A stretch of DNA of 16,658 bases from an uncultured Collinsella sp. (GCA_902494295.1 CABUSL010000033.1:1-16658); one strand, 5' to 3'. Shown: positions 1 to 7,219, counted from the first letter of the stretch. The notes: generated from the letters alone by a model not told the origin. Translations and numbers: made by a program.

Positions 1-918
1 GCCGACGGCAGCGTGTGGCCGCTCACGACCAACGACTTCCCCACCGTCGACCCGGCGGACCCCTACACGCTCACGTCTCAGGAGCAGCACATCATCGACA
101 AGCTCGTGTCCGAGTTTGTAACCGCCGATCACCTGCATCGCCATATCGATTTCCTCTACACCCACGGCTCGATGTACAAGGTCGCCAACGGCAACCTGCT
201 CTTCCACGGCTGCGTTCCGCTCAACGAAGACGGCACCTTTAGCAGCATGAACTGCCTGGGCACCTGGCACGCTGGCCGCGATTATCTCGATTTTTGCGAC
301 CACATCGCCCGCCGCGCGTGGCGCGTGGGCGACCGCGATGCCCTCGACTGGATGTGGTACCTGTGGATTGGCTTCAATTCACCCGCCAGCGGACGCCTGG
401 TGCGTACCTTTGAGCGCGCCTATATCGCCGATAAGAGCACCTGGGTCGAGCCGATGGACCCGTACTTTACGCTTACCAAGTCGCCCTCGGTCTGCGACGA
501 CATCATGCGCGAGTTTGGCGTCGCGCCCATGGCATGCTCGCCGACCGGCCACATCATCAACGGCCACACGCCCGTTAAAACCACCAAGGGCGAGCAGCCC
601 ATCCGCGCCGAGGGCAAGCTGCTGGTCATCGATGGCGGCTTCTGCCGCGCTTACCATCCCAAGACGGGCATCGCCGGCTATACGCTCATCTCGAGCTCGC
701 GCGGCTGCCGCCTCAAGTCGCACCGGGCCTTTACGACGGTTGCCGAGGCACTCACGCGCAACGTGGACATCGAAAGCGAGACCAACCGTTTTGACCAAGC
801 AGACCGTCGCCGCATGGTGAGCGACACCGATACTGGCGCCAAGATTCGCAGCCAGATCCAGGATCTGCGCCAGCTGCTCGATGCATATAGAAACGGTGCT
901 ATCGAAGAGCGCGTCTAG
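1..918 (+). CDS. fbp: Fructose-1,6-bisphosphatase class III, C-terminal part (5' end outside window)
   Basis: This is the C-terminal ~305 residues of a class III (Firmicutes-type) fructose-1,6-bisphosphatase, the gluconeogenic enzyme that hydrolyses fructose-1,6-bisphosphate to fructose-6-phosphate in the cytoplasm. The reading frame is open from base 1, so the true start lies upstream; the family is usually about 640-670 residues, so roughly half is missing. Recognisable segments are LLFHGCVPLNEDG, the GHTPVKTTKGEQPIRAEGKLLVIDGGF block and KTGIAGYTLISSS, which belong to the calcineurin-like metallophosphoesterase core of this class. The His in the GHTPVK segment is a likely metal ligand by family analogy. 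The protein ends in a charged helix (QIQDLRQLLDAYRNG). The C-rich/G-rich hairpin just after the stop is too weak to call a terminator. Identification is firm; nothing can be said about its promoter. Confidence 0.93.
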   Translation, partial: ADGSVWPLTTNDFPTVDPADPYTLTSQEQHIIDKLVSEFVTADHLHRHIDFLYTHGSMYKVANGNLLFHGCVPLNEDGTFSSMNCLGTWHAGRDYLDFCDHIARRAWRVGDRDALDWMWYLWIGFNSPASGRLVRTFERAYIADKSTWVEPMDPYFTLTKSPSVCDDIMREFGVAPMACSPTGHIINGHTPVKTTKGEQPIRAEGKLLVIDGGFCRAYHPKTGIAGYTLISSSRGCRLKSHRAFTTVAEALTRNVDIESETNRFDQADRRRMVSDTDTGAKIRSQIQDLRQLLDAYRNGAIEERV

Positions 919-996
919 CCCCACCCGCGGGGATTGGCTAAACTTGCTGAGTTTGTCATCCCCACGGCGTCCCCGCGCCACCCTAAGGCAGGTACC

Positions 997-1392
997 ATGC
1001 AAAAGCTCCTTGCGCAGATCATGAAATTTGGCGTCGTCGGTGTCATTGCCACGGTTATCGACTTTGGCATTATGAATCTGCTCCACTACGGTCTGGGCCT
1101 CAACATCCTAATCGCCAACACCAGCGGCTTTATCATCTCACTCATCTTTAACTACCTCGCAAGCATGAAGTACGTGTTTGCGCACAAGGAAGGCATGAGC
1201 CGCCGCCGCGAGTTCATCATCTTTGTCGTGCTGTCCGTGATCGGTTTGGTGCTCAACGACGGCATCGTGCTGGCGCTCAACGCCGGCCTGGGACTCGAGG
1301 CCAATATCGCCAAGATCTGCGCCACCGCGCTTGTCATGGTCTACAACTTTGTGACCCGAAAAATCTTCCTGGAGGGCGACGAGACCAAGTAG
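997..1392 (+). CDS. GtrA-family membrane protein (first tandem copy)
   Basis: A 131-residue, four-helix integral membrane protein of the GtrA family, whose members are linked to moving lipid-linked sugars or decorating cell-surface polysaccharides; the exact substrate here cannot be read from sequence. Four hydrophobic segments are visible, starting with MKFGVVGVIATVIDFGIMNLL, and the cytoplasmic loop contains the typical NYLASMKYVFAHKEGMSRRREF block. An in-frame TTG at 934 would add 21 non-hydrophobic residues, but the ATG at 997 is preceded by an AAGGCAGG ribosome-binding-like sequence and gives the usual family length, so I chose 997. It lies 78 bases after fbp and 219 bases before a clear paralogue at 1612. 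No glycosyltransferase partner is in the window. Confidence 0.88.
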   Translation: MQKLLAQIMKFGVVGVIATVIDFGIMNLLHYGLGLNILIANTSGFIISLIFNYLASMKYVFAHKEGMSRRREFIIFVVLSVIGLVLNDGIVLALNAGLGLEANIAKICATALVMVYNFVTRKIFLEGDETK

Positions 1393-1413
1393 CTCGAAAC
1401 CCCTGCAGCATTA

Positions 1414-1463
1414 CGGCGCCCACGGACGACGTGCACTCAGCGCAGTATCGTCCGTGGGTGCCG
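1414..1463 (+). terminator. Long hairpin after the first GtrA gene, no clear U-tract
   Basis: A 16-bp stem pairs 1414-1429 (CGGCGCCCACGGACGA) with 1448-1463 (TCGTCCGTGGGTGCCG), with one G-U wobble and an 18-base loop. It sits 22 bases after the stop of the first GtrA gene. The only downstream T run is the short GTTTAC, so it may be an inefficient terminator, an mRNA-stabilising 3' hairpin or a partial read-through signal between the two GtrA genes. Confidence 0.5.
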
Positions 1464-1475
1464 CTCGTTTACGGG

Positions 1476-1514
1476 CAAATTTTCAACGTTTGCGGATTAG
1501 CTCTTGAAAATTTG
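1476..1514. promoter_or_regulatory. AT-rich inverted repeat upstream of the second GtrA gene (possible operator)
   Basis: CAAATTTTCAA at 1476-1486 is perfectly repeated in inverted orientation as TTGAAAATTTG at 1504-1514, separated by 17 bases. It lies 97 bases upstream of the second GtrA start and just before a TATAGT at 1524-1529. The arms are much more AT-rich than the surroundings. This is the shape of a dyad operator or a promoter-overlapping site, but TTGAAA to TATAGT is only 14 bases apart, so I cannot assign a standard promoter. It could also fold as an RNA hairpin. Confidence 0.4.
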
Positions 1515-1611
1515 GCGAGTTCGTATAGTTCTCGGCAAAGACCTTACGTTTCCCTTGCAAAAGCTCTAAAGTATCCTCTGCTCGATTCATCAACGCATTG
1601 GATGTGATTAC

Positions 1612-2019
1612 GTGCGCAAGGCGCTGGCACAACCTCATACCAAGCAGTTCCTCAAGTTCGCTGTCGTGGGTCTTATCTCCTTTGGCATCGACTGGGGTAT
1701 GCTCATTGCGCTCGTCGAGCTGTTCCACCTCGACTTTTTGATGAGCACCACGGTCTCGTTTATCACGTCCGTCGTGGTCAACTACTGGCTCAGCATGAAG
1801 TACGTGTTCGACCACCGCGAAGGCATGAGCCGCAAGCGCGAGTTCACGATCTTCACCATCCTGTCGGTGATCGGCCTTGGCCTCAACGACCTGTACATGT
1901 TTGTGGGCGTCACGTTTTTGAGCATCGGCTACCAGGCCATGAAGGCCATCGCCACGTTCCTCGTCACCTGGTACAACTACTTCAGCCGCCGCTTCTTCCT
2001 CGAGGGCGCACGGTCGTAG
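1612..2019 (+). CDS. GtrA-family membrane protein (second tandem copy)
   Basis: A 135-residue GtrA-family protein with four hydrophobic helices, clearly paralogous to the gene at 997. The shared core NYWLSMKYVFDHREGMSRKREF followed by ILSVIGLGLNDLYM closely matches the first copy's NYLASMKYVFAHKEGMSRRREF and VLSVIGLVLND. The start is a GTG at 1612, supported by GGATGTGAT at 1600-1608, a near match to the GGAGGTGAT Shine-Dalgarno sequence. Likely role is in translocating a lipid-linked sugar or otherwise supporting surface polysaccharide synthesis in the membrane; the substrate is unknown. It has its own 219-base leader with an inverted repeat, so it may be controlled separately from the first copy, and it ends at a strong terminator. 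Confidence 0.88.
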   Translation: MRKALAQPHTKQFLKFAVVGLISFGIDWGMLIALVELFHLDFLMSTTVSFITSVVVNYWLSMKYVFDHREGMSRKREFTIFTILSVIGLGLNDLYMFVGVTFLSIGYQAMKAIATFLVTWYNYFSRRFFLEGARS

Positions 2020-2045
2020 TCGATTCACTATTTGCTTGAATGTAT

Positions 2046-2079
2046 AACCGGTTGGAATTCCCGTTCCAACCGGTTTTTT
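2046..2079 (+). terminator. Rho-independent terminator after the GtrA pair
   Basis: A perfect 12-bp stem, AACCGGTTGGAA (2046-2057) with TTCCAACCGGTT (2064-2075), six-base loop, followed by a T run to 2079. It ends plus-strand transcription 26 bases after the second GtrA stop. Confidence 0.93.
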
Positions 2080-2118
2080 GTTTGCCGAGAGACCCGGCGA
2101 CCCAGTCCTCTACGCATG

Positions 2119-2156
2119 AAAAACGGGCAGCCCGGATGTTTGTCCGAACCGCCCGT
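2119..2156 (-). terminator. Terminator of the DUF4430 operon (minus strand)
   Basis: On the minus strand ACGGGC (2156-2151) pairs with GCCCGT (2128-2123), an inner TCCG/CGGA pairing can extend it, and a T run follows (complement of 2119-2123). It lies 22 bases beyond the stop of the short DUF4430 gene and faces the plus-strand terminator at 2046, so the two converging units are each closed. Confidence 0.8.
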
Positions 2157-2178
2157 CTGGTGCGCTATGTCGAGGCCT

Positions 2179-3054
2179 CTAGCCCGTTACGTAATACCAG
2201 ACCACGTCGTCGCCGTTGGAGAGAACATAGTTGCTGCAGGCCGTCATGGGCGTTGTGCCGTTGACGGAATAACACCAGCCGCTACCGCTTCCATAGTTTT
2301 CATCCTTCTCGGCCAGGCCACCGATGGCGGCAACATAAATACCAAACGACGAGCCGCGCGCATTTATAGAAATACCCAGCGCGCAGAGAGCGTCGTAGGC
2401 AGTTGCTCCCTCATTAAAGGTGTAGGTACCGCCAGCGGACACAGGATTGCCCACAGCGCTCGAAGTAACCGAGACAGTCACGGTAACGTAGCTAGACTCC
2501 TGAGAGGCGTTCTGGTTGCCCGAGGGGGCATTACCGTTATCAGGAACGGCAGAAGGCCCACCGGACGTTGCCGAATTCTGAGAAGCCGACTGACTGTTGT
2601 CAGTCTTTTTATTTCCCGCTCCTTTTTCGCCGGACTTCTTGCTATCCGAGTTCTTGTCCGATTCCTTGTCCGAAGACTCGGAATCTTTCTTGGAGTCAGA
2701 TTTGTCAGAACCCCTAGACCCGTCATTCGTATCATCAGAAGATTTGGAATCCTTGGACCCGACCTTGCCCGAAGCAGCAGACGAGCCAGACTCCTTGGCG
2801 TCCTTGGCGACGATACTCTCTCCCGTCACGGTCTGAATGATCCAGTCGATGGACCAGGCACCGCTTGTGGAAGGATGGACGAAACCCAGCGAGACGACGA
2901 TCAAAATGGTGCACGCGGCAGTCAGAACGCCAAGGAGCACTTTGCGCCGTGGGGCGGACGCCGCCGAAGCGGCGCCCTGTTGCTTTGCATCGTCGAACTG
3001 AATGAACGAGGATTCCGGTTGCTTGGGGTCAGCGTCCTTAGATTTATTGGACAC
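2179..3054 (-). CDS. Membrane-tethered single-domain DUF4430 (transcobalamin C-terminal-like) protein
   Basis: About 291 residues. A basic, polar N-terminus is followed by one hydrophobic segment (VLLGVLTAACTILIVVSLGF) that should anchor it in the membrane with the rest outside. Then comes a ~100-residue linker rich in Ser, Lys, Asp and Gly, suited to span the wall, and a C-terminal DUF4430 domain: YVTVTVSVTSS, the GSGSGWCYSVNG motif and a closing NGDDVVWYYVTG. DUF4430 matches the C-terminal domain of transcobalamin and intrinsic factor. I prefer the GTG at 3054 because AGGTGAGGG lies just upstream; a GTG at 3063 would add only three residues. Its start overlaps the end region of the 3064 gene (9 bases apart), so the two are co-transcribed and probably translationally coupled. 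Proposed role, by inference: the membrane-proximal partner of the large surface protein in corrinoid uptake. Confidence 0.8.
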   Translation of the reverse strand: MSNKSKDADPKQPESSFIQFDDAKQQGAASAASAPRRKVLLGVLTAACTILIVVSLGFVHPSTSGAWSIDWIIQTVTGESIVAKDAKESGSSAASGKVGSKDSKSSDDTNDGSRGSDKSDSKKDSESSDKESDKNSDSKKSGEKGAGNKKTDNSQSASQNSATSGGPSAVPDNGNAPSGNQNASQESSYVTVTVSVTSSAVGNPVSAGGTYTFNEGATAYDALCALGISINARGSSFGIYVAAIGGLAEKDENYGSGSGWCYSVNGTTPMTACSNYVLSNGDDVVWYYVTG

Positions 3055-3063
3055 AGCCCTCAC

Positions 3064-6000
3064 CTACCGACGTTTGGTGAACACGAACACGCCGACGATG
3101 GCGAGACCGATGACGCCGGCGGCAACGCCAACAATAGCGAGCGGGTTGGTGCCAGTCTCCTGCTCGGAAGCACTAGAGGACTTCTTAGCAGCGGTCGTGG
3201 AAGCAGCACCCGTATCGGACTTGGAATCGGACTTCTTGTCGGACTTGTTGTCCTTCTTATCAGACTTCTTCTCATCCTTCTTGTCGGACTTGTTTTCCTT
3301 GGTCTCGGTCTTGGTCGACACCGTCGTCTTGGTCGTCGGCTTATGACCCGGGGCGACAGCGCCGCCAGCCTGCTGGCCCTTCGTGCCGGAGCCGGAGCCT
3401 GTGCCAGTGCCAGCGCCGGCGCCAGCGCCAGCGCCAGCGCCGGAACCGTTGCCAGCGCCACCGTTGCCACCATTAGTGCCAGAACCACCATTACCGCCAA
3501 GGTTAACGGCATTCTTGGTCCACTTGGCATACAACGTCAGGTCGGCCGTCACCGGCGTGCTGAAATCATACGCCTGCGTGCAAGCCTCATCGGTATACCA
3601 ACCGCCGAAAGTGTAGCCATCGCGCGTCGGATCGGCCGGCTTGACCAGCTTGCCATCGGCCGTAGCAACAAACTTAGTGTCGCAAGCAGACCCGCCGTTG
3701 GAATTAAAGGCAACCGTCCAAGACTCAACGGCCCCAAGCTTGAACAGCGTGCCCGAGTCATTGATGTAGTACAGGTTGCCAGATGCATCGGCAATGACCG
3801 GAGAGTCACAGTACTGGTAATGGCCGGCCGCATCATAAATCTGCGTCGCCTCTGCATCGCCGAGCGTATAGCGATACACGCCACCACCAGCAGAGTAGTT
3901 GACGTAATCCTTGCTATCCGCGCTGTTAACGGTGAAGTACACATAGGTCTTGCCACCCTGAACACTCACCAGCGGAGTAGCAGCAATACCGTTGAGGCCA
4001 GCCGGCAGCGCCTTGCCGTCAGCAGCAGCGACCATCGTGGTCTTACCCGTCTTCAGGTTATAGAGAACCAGAGCAGAGCCCGTAGCCGTCTGTCCGCCGA
4101 CAATCAGATTGTCACCAGACACCGCAGGGGCGCTCAGATTATTCGTAAGGCCCAGATCAACCGTCTTCTGTTCACTCAGCACGCCCTTCGCCGAAAGCGA
4201 AATCACATGGAGCTTTCCGTCGTGCGTCATCTGATAGAAGGTCGAACCATTGGACGGATCGGCAATGCAATCAGCATTTGCGACAGCGCCGAGCTTCATG
4301 GTCGAAACGACATCGCCCGTCGTCTTATCAATGCACTTAAGCGTACCCGCGCTCGTAGGAACGATGGCATACGTATCCGTCAAAGCCGCACCAGTCCAGT
4401 AATAGCCCTCGGAAGCGTCAATGTTCTGCCAAGAGACTTCGCCCGTGGCAATCTTGATACGCTTAAGGGAGCCGTTGCCGTAGGTCGCGTTGTAGTTCTC
4501 GTCATACGAAATATCGACCGTACCAACATAGACGTACTCGCCGTCCGAAACGACGGTGCAGGAGCTCTGCGTCAAGTCCGTCAAACCAGGCGTCAGCCAC
4601 TTGCAGATCAGCTTGTCTGCAGTAATCGCCTGGACCGCACCGCCGTTGAGCGGAACGATGATAAGGCCATTGGTATAGATCGGACGAGAGGTATAGCTCA
4701 CCTTGGAGGCAAGCGGCGCAGAGGCAACCTTTTTGCCCGTGGACGAATCGATCTTAATGAGCTCGTTCTCGGTCGCGATGTACACAAAACCGTTAGCGAT
4801 GACAGGTTCGCTGCAGTTGGCATACTGTTGACCGGACTCAGCCTTCCAGTCGAAGGCCCACTTAAGACCGGCAGCCTGCGCAGGCGTCTTGGCATCCGTT
4901 ACGAACGTACCGTTGCCGCTGTTGCCGTAGCCGGCCCACTCGGCACCCCAATCAGGAGCCGTCGCGCTCGGGTCCACGACAATCTTGTCGGGATCGGGCA
5001 TGGGCGAATTATCGGTGGTGTAGGCAAGCGTAACCTTATCGCCGCTCTTGAGCGTAATCTGATTGGCGCAGAGTAAGGAGGGCTCTCCGTTGATATACAG
5101 GTGCCAATATTTATTGGTCGCAGCATCCCAGGCATACGGCTTGTGATCGAACGGCGAGTTGATGGAATTGAGGAACCAGTACTCACCACTCTGGGAGCCG
5201 TTGTACGTAACGCCCTTGGCCTTCAGGACCGTCTCAATAAGGTTCTGGGCAGTAAAGCCTTCGGGCAAAGAAACATTGCTTGCCGAGCCCCAGCGAGTAT
5301 TGTTGCCGTTGACATCGGGACCGATAACATCGACAGACCCAAGAACCTGGCCAGGAAGGGCATCGGCGTCAGCACCATACATAAAGGTGACGGCATCGCC
5401 CTCTTTGAGCTCATAGGCACCGGCGCCAACGTCGGCGAACTTGCCATTTACGTAGAAGCGCCAATAGCTATTAGTCACAGCATCCCAGCCATAGGACTTA
5501 CCATCGAACGGCGAAGTTATGCCGTTGAGGAACCAGCCCCAAGACGATTCGCCGGCATCGAGAGTAAGGCCGGTCTGCTCAAGGAGATCCTTGGCAGTAG
5601 AGCCCGCCTTGAGACTCGTCTGGCCCGTCGAGGCCCACACCTGCTGCTTGCCGTCCTTGTCCTTACCGAGGACCTGAACGGAAGCATGGACAGAATCGGA
5701 GGGCAGCTGGTCGCCCCAGCCACCGTAGAACCACGTAACGGTATCGCCGGCATGGATGGTGACATTGTCCGCCGTATAGTCACTCGACTTGCCGTTGATG
5801 AACAGCTGCCAATAGGTCGAATAATCGAACGGCGTACCCAGCTCAACGCCGTTGTACTTAAGGCTCAGAATGAAGGAGCCCGCAGCAACGGCGTCAATGT
5901 CGTTCGCCTCGAGTGCGACCTTCGTAAGATCGAGCGCGCTCGAACCGGACGTCACCACATACTGCGCGTTGTCGACCCAGGTCTGAGTCTTACCCTGGGC

Positions 6001-6921
6001 ATCGCGACCAATGACGGTCACATTCGCAGCAAGCTGGTCCTTAACGACAGGGGATGCGCTACCACCCGTAAAGGCAAACTCAATCTTCTGCCCCGGGGCG
6101 AGCTTAACGCTGCTCGCGCCAACCGAGGAAGACGCACCGTCGACGAACAGCTGCCAGAAGGCATGAGTCGTCGGATCGTAGGCAAGCGTGCGGCCATCGC
6201 TCGGGGATGTGATGCTTTCGAGGTAGAAACCGTATGCCGTGTTCGGTTCGTACTTCGCCTTGAAGCCCGTCTTCTCCTGCAGCTTAATGAAGGCATCCGC
6301 AGCCGTCGCGCCCTCGTCGAGCTTGAGCTGCGTAGGTGCCACCCAGGTCTGAGCCTTGCCGTCGGCATCGGTGCCGATAATCGAGAACGAGACCTCGACT
6401 TGCTTCTTGGCGACATCGCCGGTTTCTGTCGGGTTCTCTGTCTGGACGGCAGCCGCGGCGGCAGATCCTGCTTGGCCAGCGGATGCCGTCGAAGTCTGCT
6501 CGCTCGTGGCAGGGCTCTCCCCCATCGCCGAGCCTTCGTCGCCAGTTGCTGCCTCTGTTGTGACGGCACTGGCTGCAGGCGCGCTCCCGGAATCCGAAAC
6601 CTCGGCGCCGCTCTGCGCAGCGGCACCGCCCGCAAGCGCTGCGTCCTCGCCCGGCGTCGCAGCCTGAGCCACAGCCTTGGCAATGCCCTCGGCGCCCTCG
6701 GCCCACAGCTGAGCCGGCGTGGTGCCAAAGGCCATCGCGAAGGCCAGGAATGCCACCAGGCCGCGCTTGGCTACATCGCGTACAATCGCGCCACGGCGAT
6801 GCAACGAGGCGCGCTCGCGCTCGTCCTCAAACATATCCAATTGTCCCCCATTGTCTGTACTTGGAGCGTTGCCTTGAGGCTGCCCCACGTCATCGCGCAT
6901 GTTGCGCTCGAGTTCCCCCAT
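3064..6921 (-). CDS. Large surface protein: four DUF4430 modules, PQQ-like beta-propeller, InlB-type repeat
   Basis: 1285 residues. In order: a long basic N-terminus and hydrophobic signal segment (~51-70, cleavage probably after QLWA), an Ala/Ser/Thr linker to ~170, four transcobalamin-C-like DUF4430 modules (~175-286, 299-400, 411-516, 528-635), each with the YW.L/F..NGK/E motif and GD.VT.FY/AY close, and three with an SP[FS]D motif. Residues ~663-1067 are PQQ-like beta-propeller repeats (for example FVYIATENELIKIDSSTGKK). An InlB B/Listeria-Bacteroides repeat follows (1068-1136, GYTFGGWYTDEACT and LTLYAKWTK), then a Gly-rich and a Lys/Asp/Ser-rich stalk, a membrane helix (1260-1281) and KRR. 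There is no LPxTG; SEQETG precedes the helix. The start ATG has GGAGGGAAGGGG upstream. A cobalamin riboswitch sits in its leader, so it should be made when B12 is scarce. Inferred role: extracellular corrinoid capture. An adhesin function is the main alternative. Confidence 0.85.
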   Translation of the reverse strand: MGELERNMRDDVGQPQGNAPSTDNGGQLDMFEDERERASLHRRGAIVRDVAKRGLVAFLAFAMAFGTTPAQLWAEGAEGIAKAVAQAATPGEDAALAGGAAAQSGAEVSDSGSAPAASAVTTEAATGDEGSAMGESPATSEQTSTASAGQAGSAAAAAVQTENPTETGDVAKKQVEVSFSIIGTDADGKAQTWVAPTQLKLDEGATAADAFIKLQEKTGFKAKYEPNTAYGFYLESITSPSDGRTLAYDPTTHAFWQLFVDGASSSVGASSVKLAPGQKIEFAFTGGSASPVVKDQLAANVTVIGRDAQGKTQTWVDNAQYVVTSGSSALDLTKVALEANDIDAVAAGSFILSLKYNGVELGTPFDYSTYWQLFINGKSSDYTADNVTIHAGDTVTWFYGGWGDQLPSDSVHASVQVLGKDKDGKQQVWASTGQTSLKAGSTAKDLLEQTGLTLDAGESSWGWFLNGITSPFDGKSYGWDAVTNSYWRFYVNGKFADVGAGAYELKEGDAVTFMYGADADALPGQVLGSVDVIGPDVNGNNTRWGSASNVSLPEGFTAQNLIETVLKAKGVTYNGSQSGEYWFLNSINSPFDHKPYAWDAATNKYWHLYINGEPSLLCANQITLKSGDKVTLAYTTDNSPMPDPDKIVVDPSATAPDWGAEWAGYGNSGNGTFVTDAKTPAQAAGLKWAFDWKAESGQQYANCSEPVIANGFVYIATENELIKIDSSTGKKVASAPLASKVSYTSRPIYTNGLIIVPLNGGAVQAITADKLICKWLTPGLTDLTQSSCTVVSDGEYVYVGTVDISYDENYNATYGNGSLKRIKIATGEVSWQNIDASEGYYWTGAALTDTYAIVPTSAGTLKCIDKTTGDVVSTMKLGAVANADCIADPSNGSTFYQMTHDGKLHVISLSAKGVLSEQKTVDLGLTNNLSAPAVSGDNLIVGGQTATGSALVLYNLKTGKTTMVAAADGKALPAGLNGIAATPLVSVQGGKTYVYFTVNSADSKDYVNYSAGGGVYRYTLGDAEATQIYDAAGHYQYCDSPVIADASGNLYYINDSGTLFKLGAVESWTVAFNSNGGSACDTKFVATADGKLVKPADPTRDGYTFGGWYTDEACTQAYDFSTPVTADLTLYAKWTKNAVNLGGNGGSGTNGGNGGAGNGSGAGAGAGAGAGTGTGSGSGTKGQQAGGAVAPGHKPTTKTTVSTKTETKENKSDKKDEKKSDKKDNKSDKKSDSKSDTGAASTTAAKKSSSASEQETGTNPLAIVGVAAGVIGLAIVGVFVFTKRR
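3384..3446. repeat. Degenerate hexanucleotide repeat inside the surface-protein gene
   Basis: A run of GCCAGC/GCCGGA-like hexamers on the plus strand encodes the Gly-Ala/Gly-Thr/Gly-Ser stalk (GSGAGAGAGAGAGTGTGSGS) on the minus strand. Because the unit is six bases, copy-number change would alter stalk length without breaking the frame. Confidence 0.7.
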
Positions 6922-7040
6922 CGGGGTCCCCTTCCCTCCAGAGCCCTATGCACACCGGCGGTATACGCCGCAGCCGCATGCAAGATGGGAGGCGATCCGA
7001 CTTAACCTTAACGGCTCAGGCGCGCCGTCCGATCTGCGAC
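6922..7040 (-). promoter_or_regulatory. Expression platform between the riboswitch aptamer and the surface-protein start
   Basis: This ~120-base leader holds no gene. On the minus strand GGCTCGGG (7056-7049, part of the aptamer's 3' conserved block) can pair with CCTGAGCC (7020-7013), giving a stem that would compete with the aptamer. Further down, CCTCC (6992-6988) can pair with the GGAGG (6939-6935) of the ribosome-binding site, and CCCC-GAT-GGGG can fold around the start codon. There is no hairpin followed by a T run, so translational control looks more likely than termination. These structures are proposals from pairing by eye. Confidence 0.45.
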
Positions 7041-7160
7041 GCGAATATCCCGAGCCAAGAGGAATTACGGTTACTGGTACAGCCGGGGACTTGCACCCCG
7101 ATTCTCCCAAACGCGCAGGGAAACCGCGCATTCGTGCGTCTCCGCACCACCATCTAGGCC
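7041..7160 (-). ncRNA. Cobalamin (B12) riboswitch aptamer
   Basis: On the minus strand the core runs GGGAGAATCGGGGTGCAAG followed by TCCCC (7108-7085), then GGCTGTACCAGTAACCG (7084-7068), matching the conserved GGGAA..GGTGnAAnTCC..GCTGTnCCnGnAACnGTAA order of the cobalamin riboswitch class. A 3' block GGCTCGGGATATTCGC (7056-7041) corresponds to the B12-box region, keeping the TC.GGATA core. Upstream, GATGGTGGTGCGG and a GCGCGG..CTGCGCG hairpin fit the 5' part. It lies in the leader of the DUF4430 operon and should lower its expression when adenosylcobalamin or a related corrinoid is plentiful. The exact 5' and 3' limits are approximate. Confidence 0.87.
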
Positions 7161-7165
7161 ATCGA

Positions 7166-7193
7166 TTATTACCGTCAAAATGGTATCACGCAA
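7166..7193 (-). promoter_or_regulatory. Probable promoter of the riboswitch-DUF4430 operon
   Basis: On the minus strand TTGCGT (7193-7188) and TAATAA (7171-7166) are separated by 16 bases, which would start transcription near 7159, immediately before the riboswitch. The -35 box overlaps the T run of the upstream terminator. Placement fits; the boxes match consensus only moderately. Confidence 0.45.
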
Positions 7194-7219
7194 AAGGGCC
7201 TCGCACGCAGGCGAAGCCC
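7192..7219 (-). terminator. Terminator of the phasin-like/UbiB operon
   Basis: On the minus strand GGGCTTCGC (7219-7211) pairs with GCGAGGCCC (7204-7196), nine pairs including one G-U, six-base loop, then TTTT. It lies ~50 bases after the UbiB-family stop and directly precedes the next operon's promoter. Confidence 0.87.

Noticed and set aside
934..996. TTG start extending the first GtrA protein
   Set aside because: Adds a non-hydrophobic tail without homologous pattern, and a better start with a ribosome-binding site lies at 997.
3190..3310. Repetitive CTTCTTGTCGGACTT-like DNA considered as a CRISPR or tandem array
   Set aside because: It is the coding sequence of the Lys/Ser/Asp stalk; units are irregular and in frame, with no spacer structure.
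2032..7005. Very long plus-strand open frames (1014 and 634 codons) opposite the DUF4430 genes
   Set aside because: They are antisense to genes with clear domains, lack recognisable domains and are Arg/Ala/Gly-rich in the way of shadow frames in high-GC DNA; they also run across two separate minus-strand genes.
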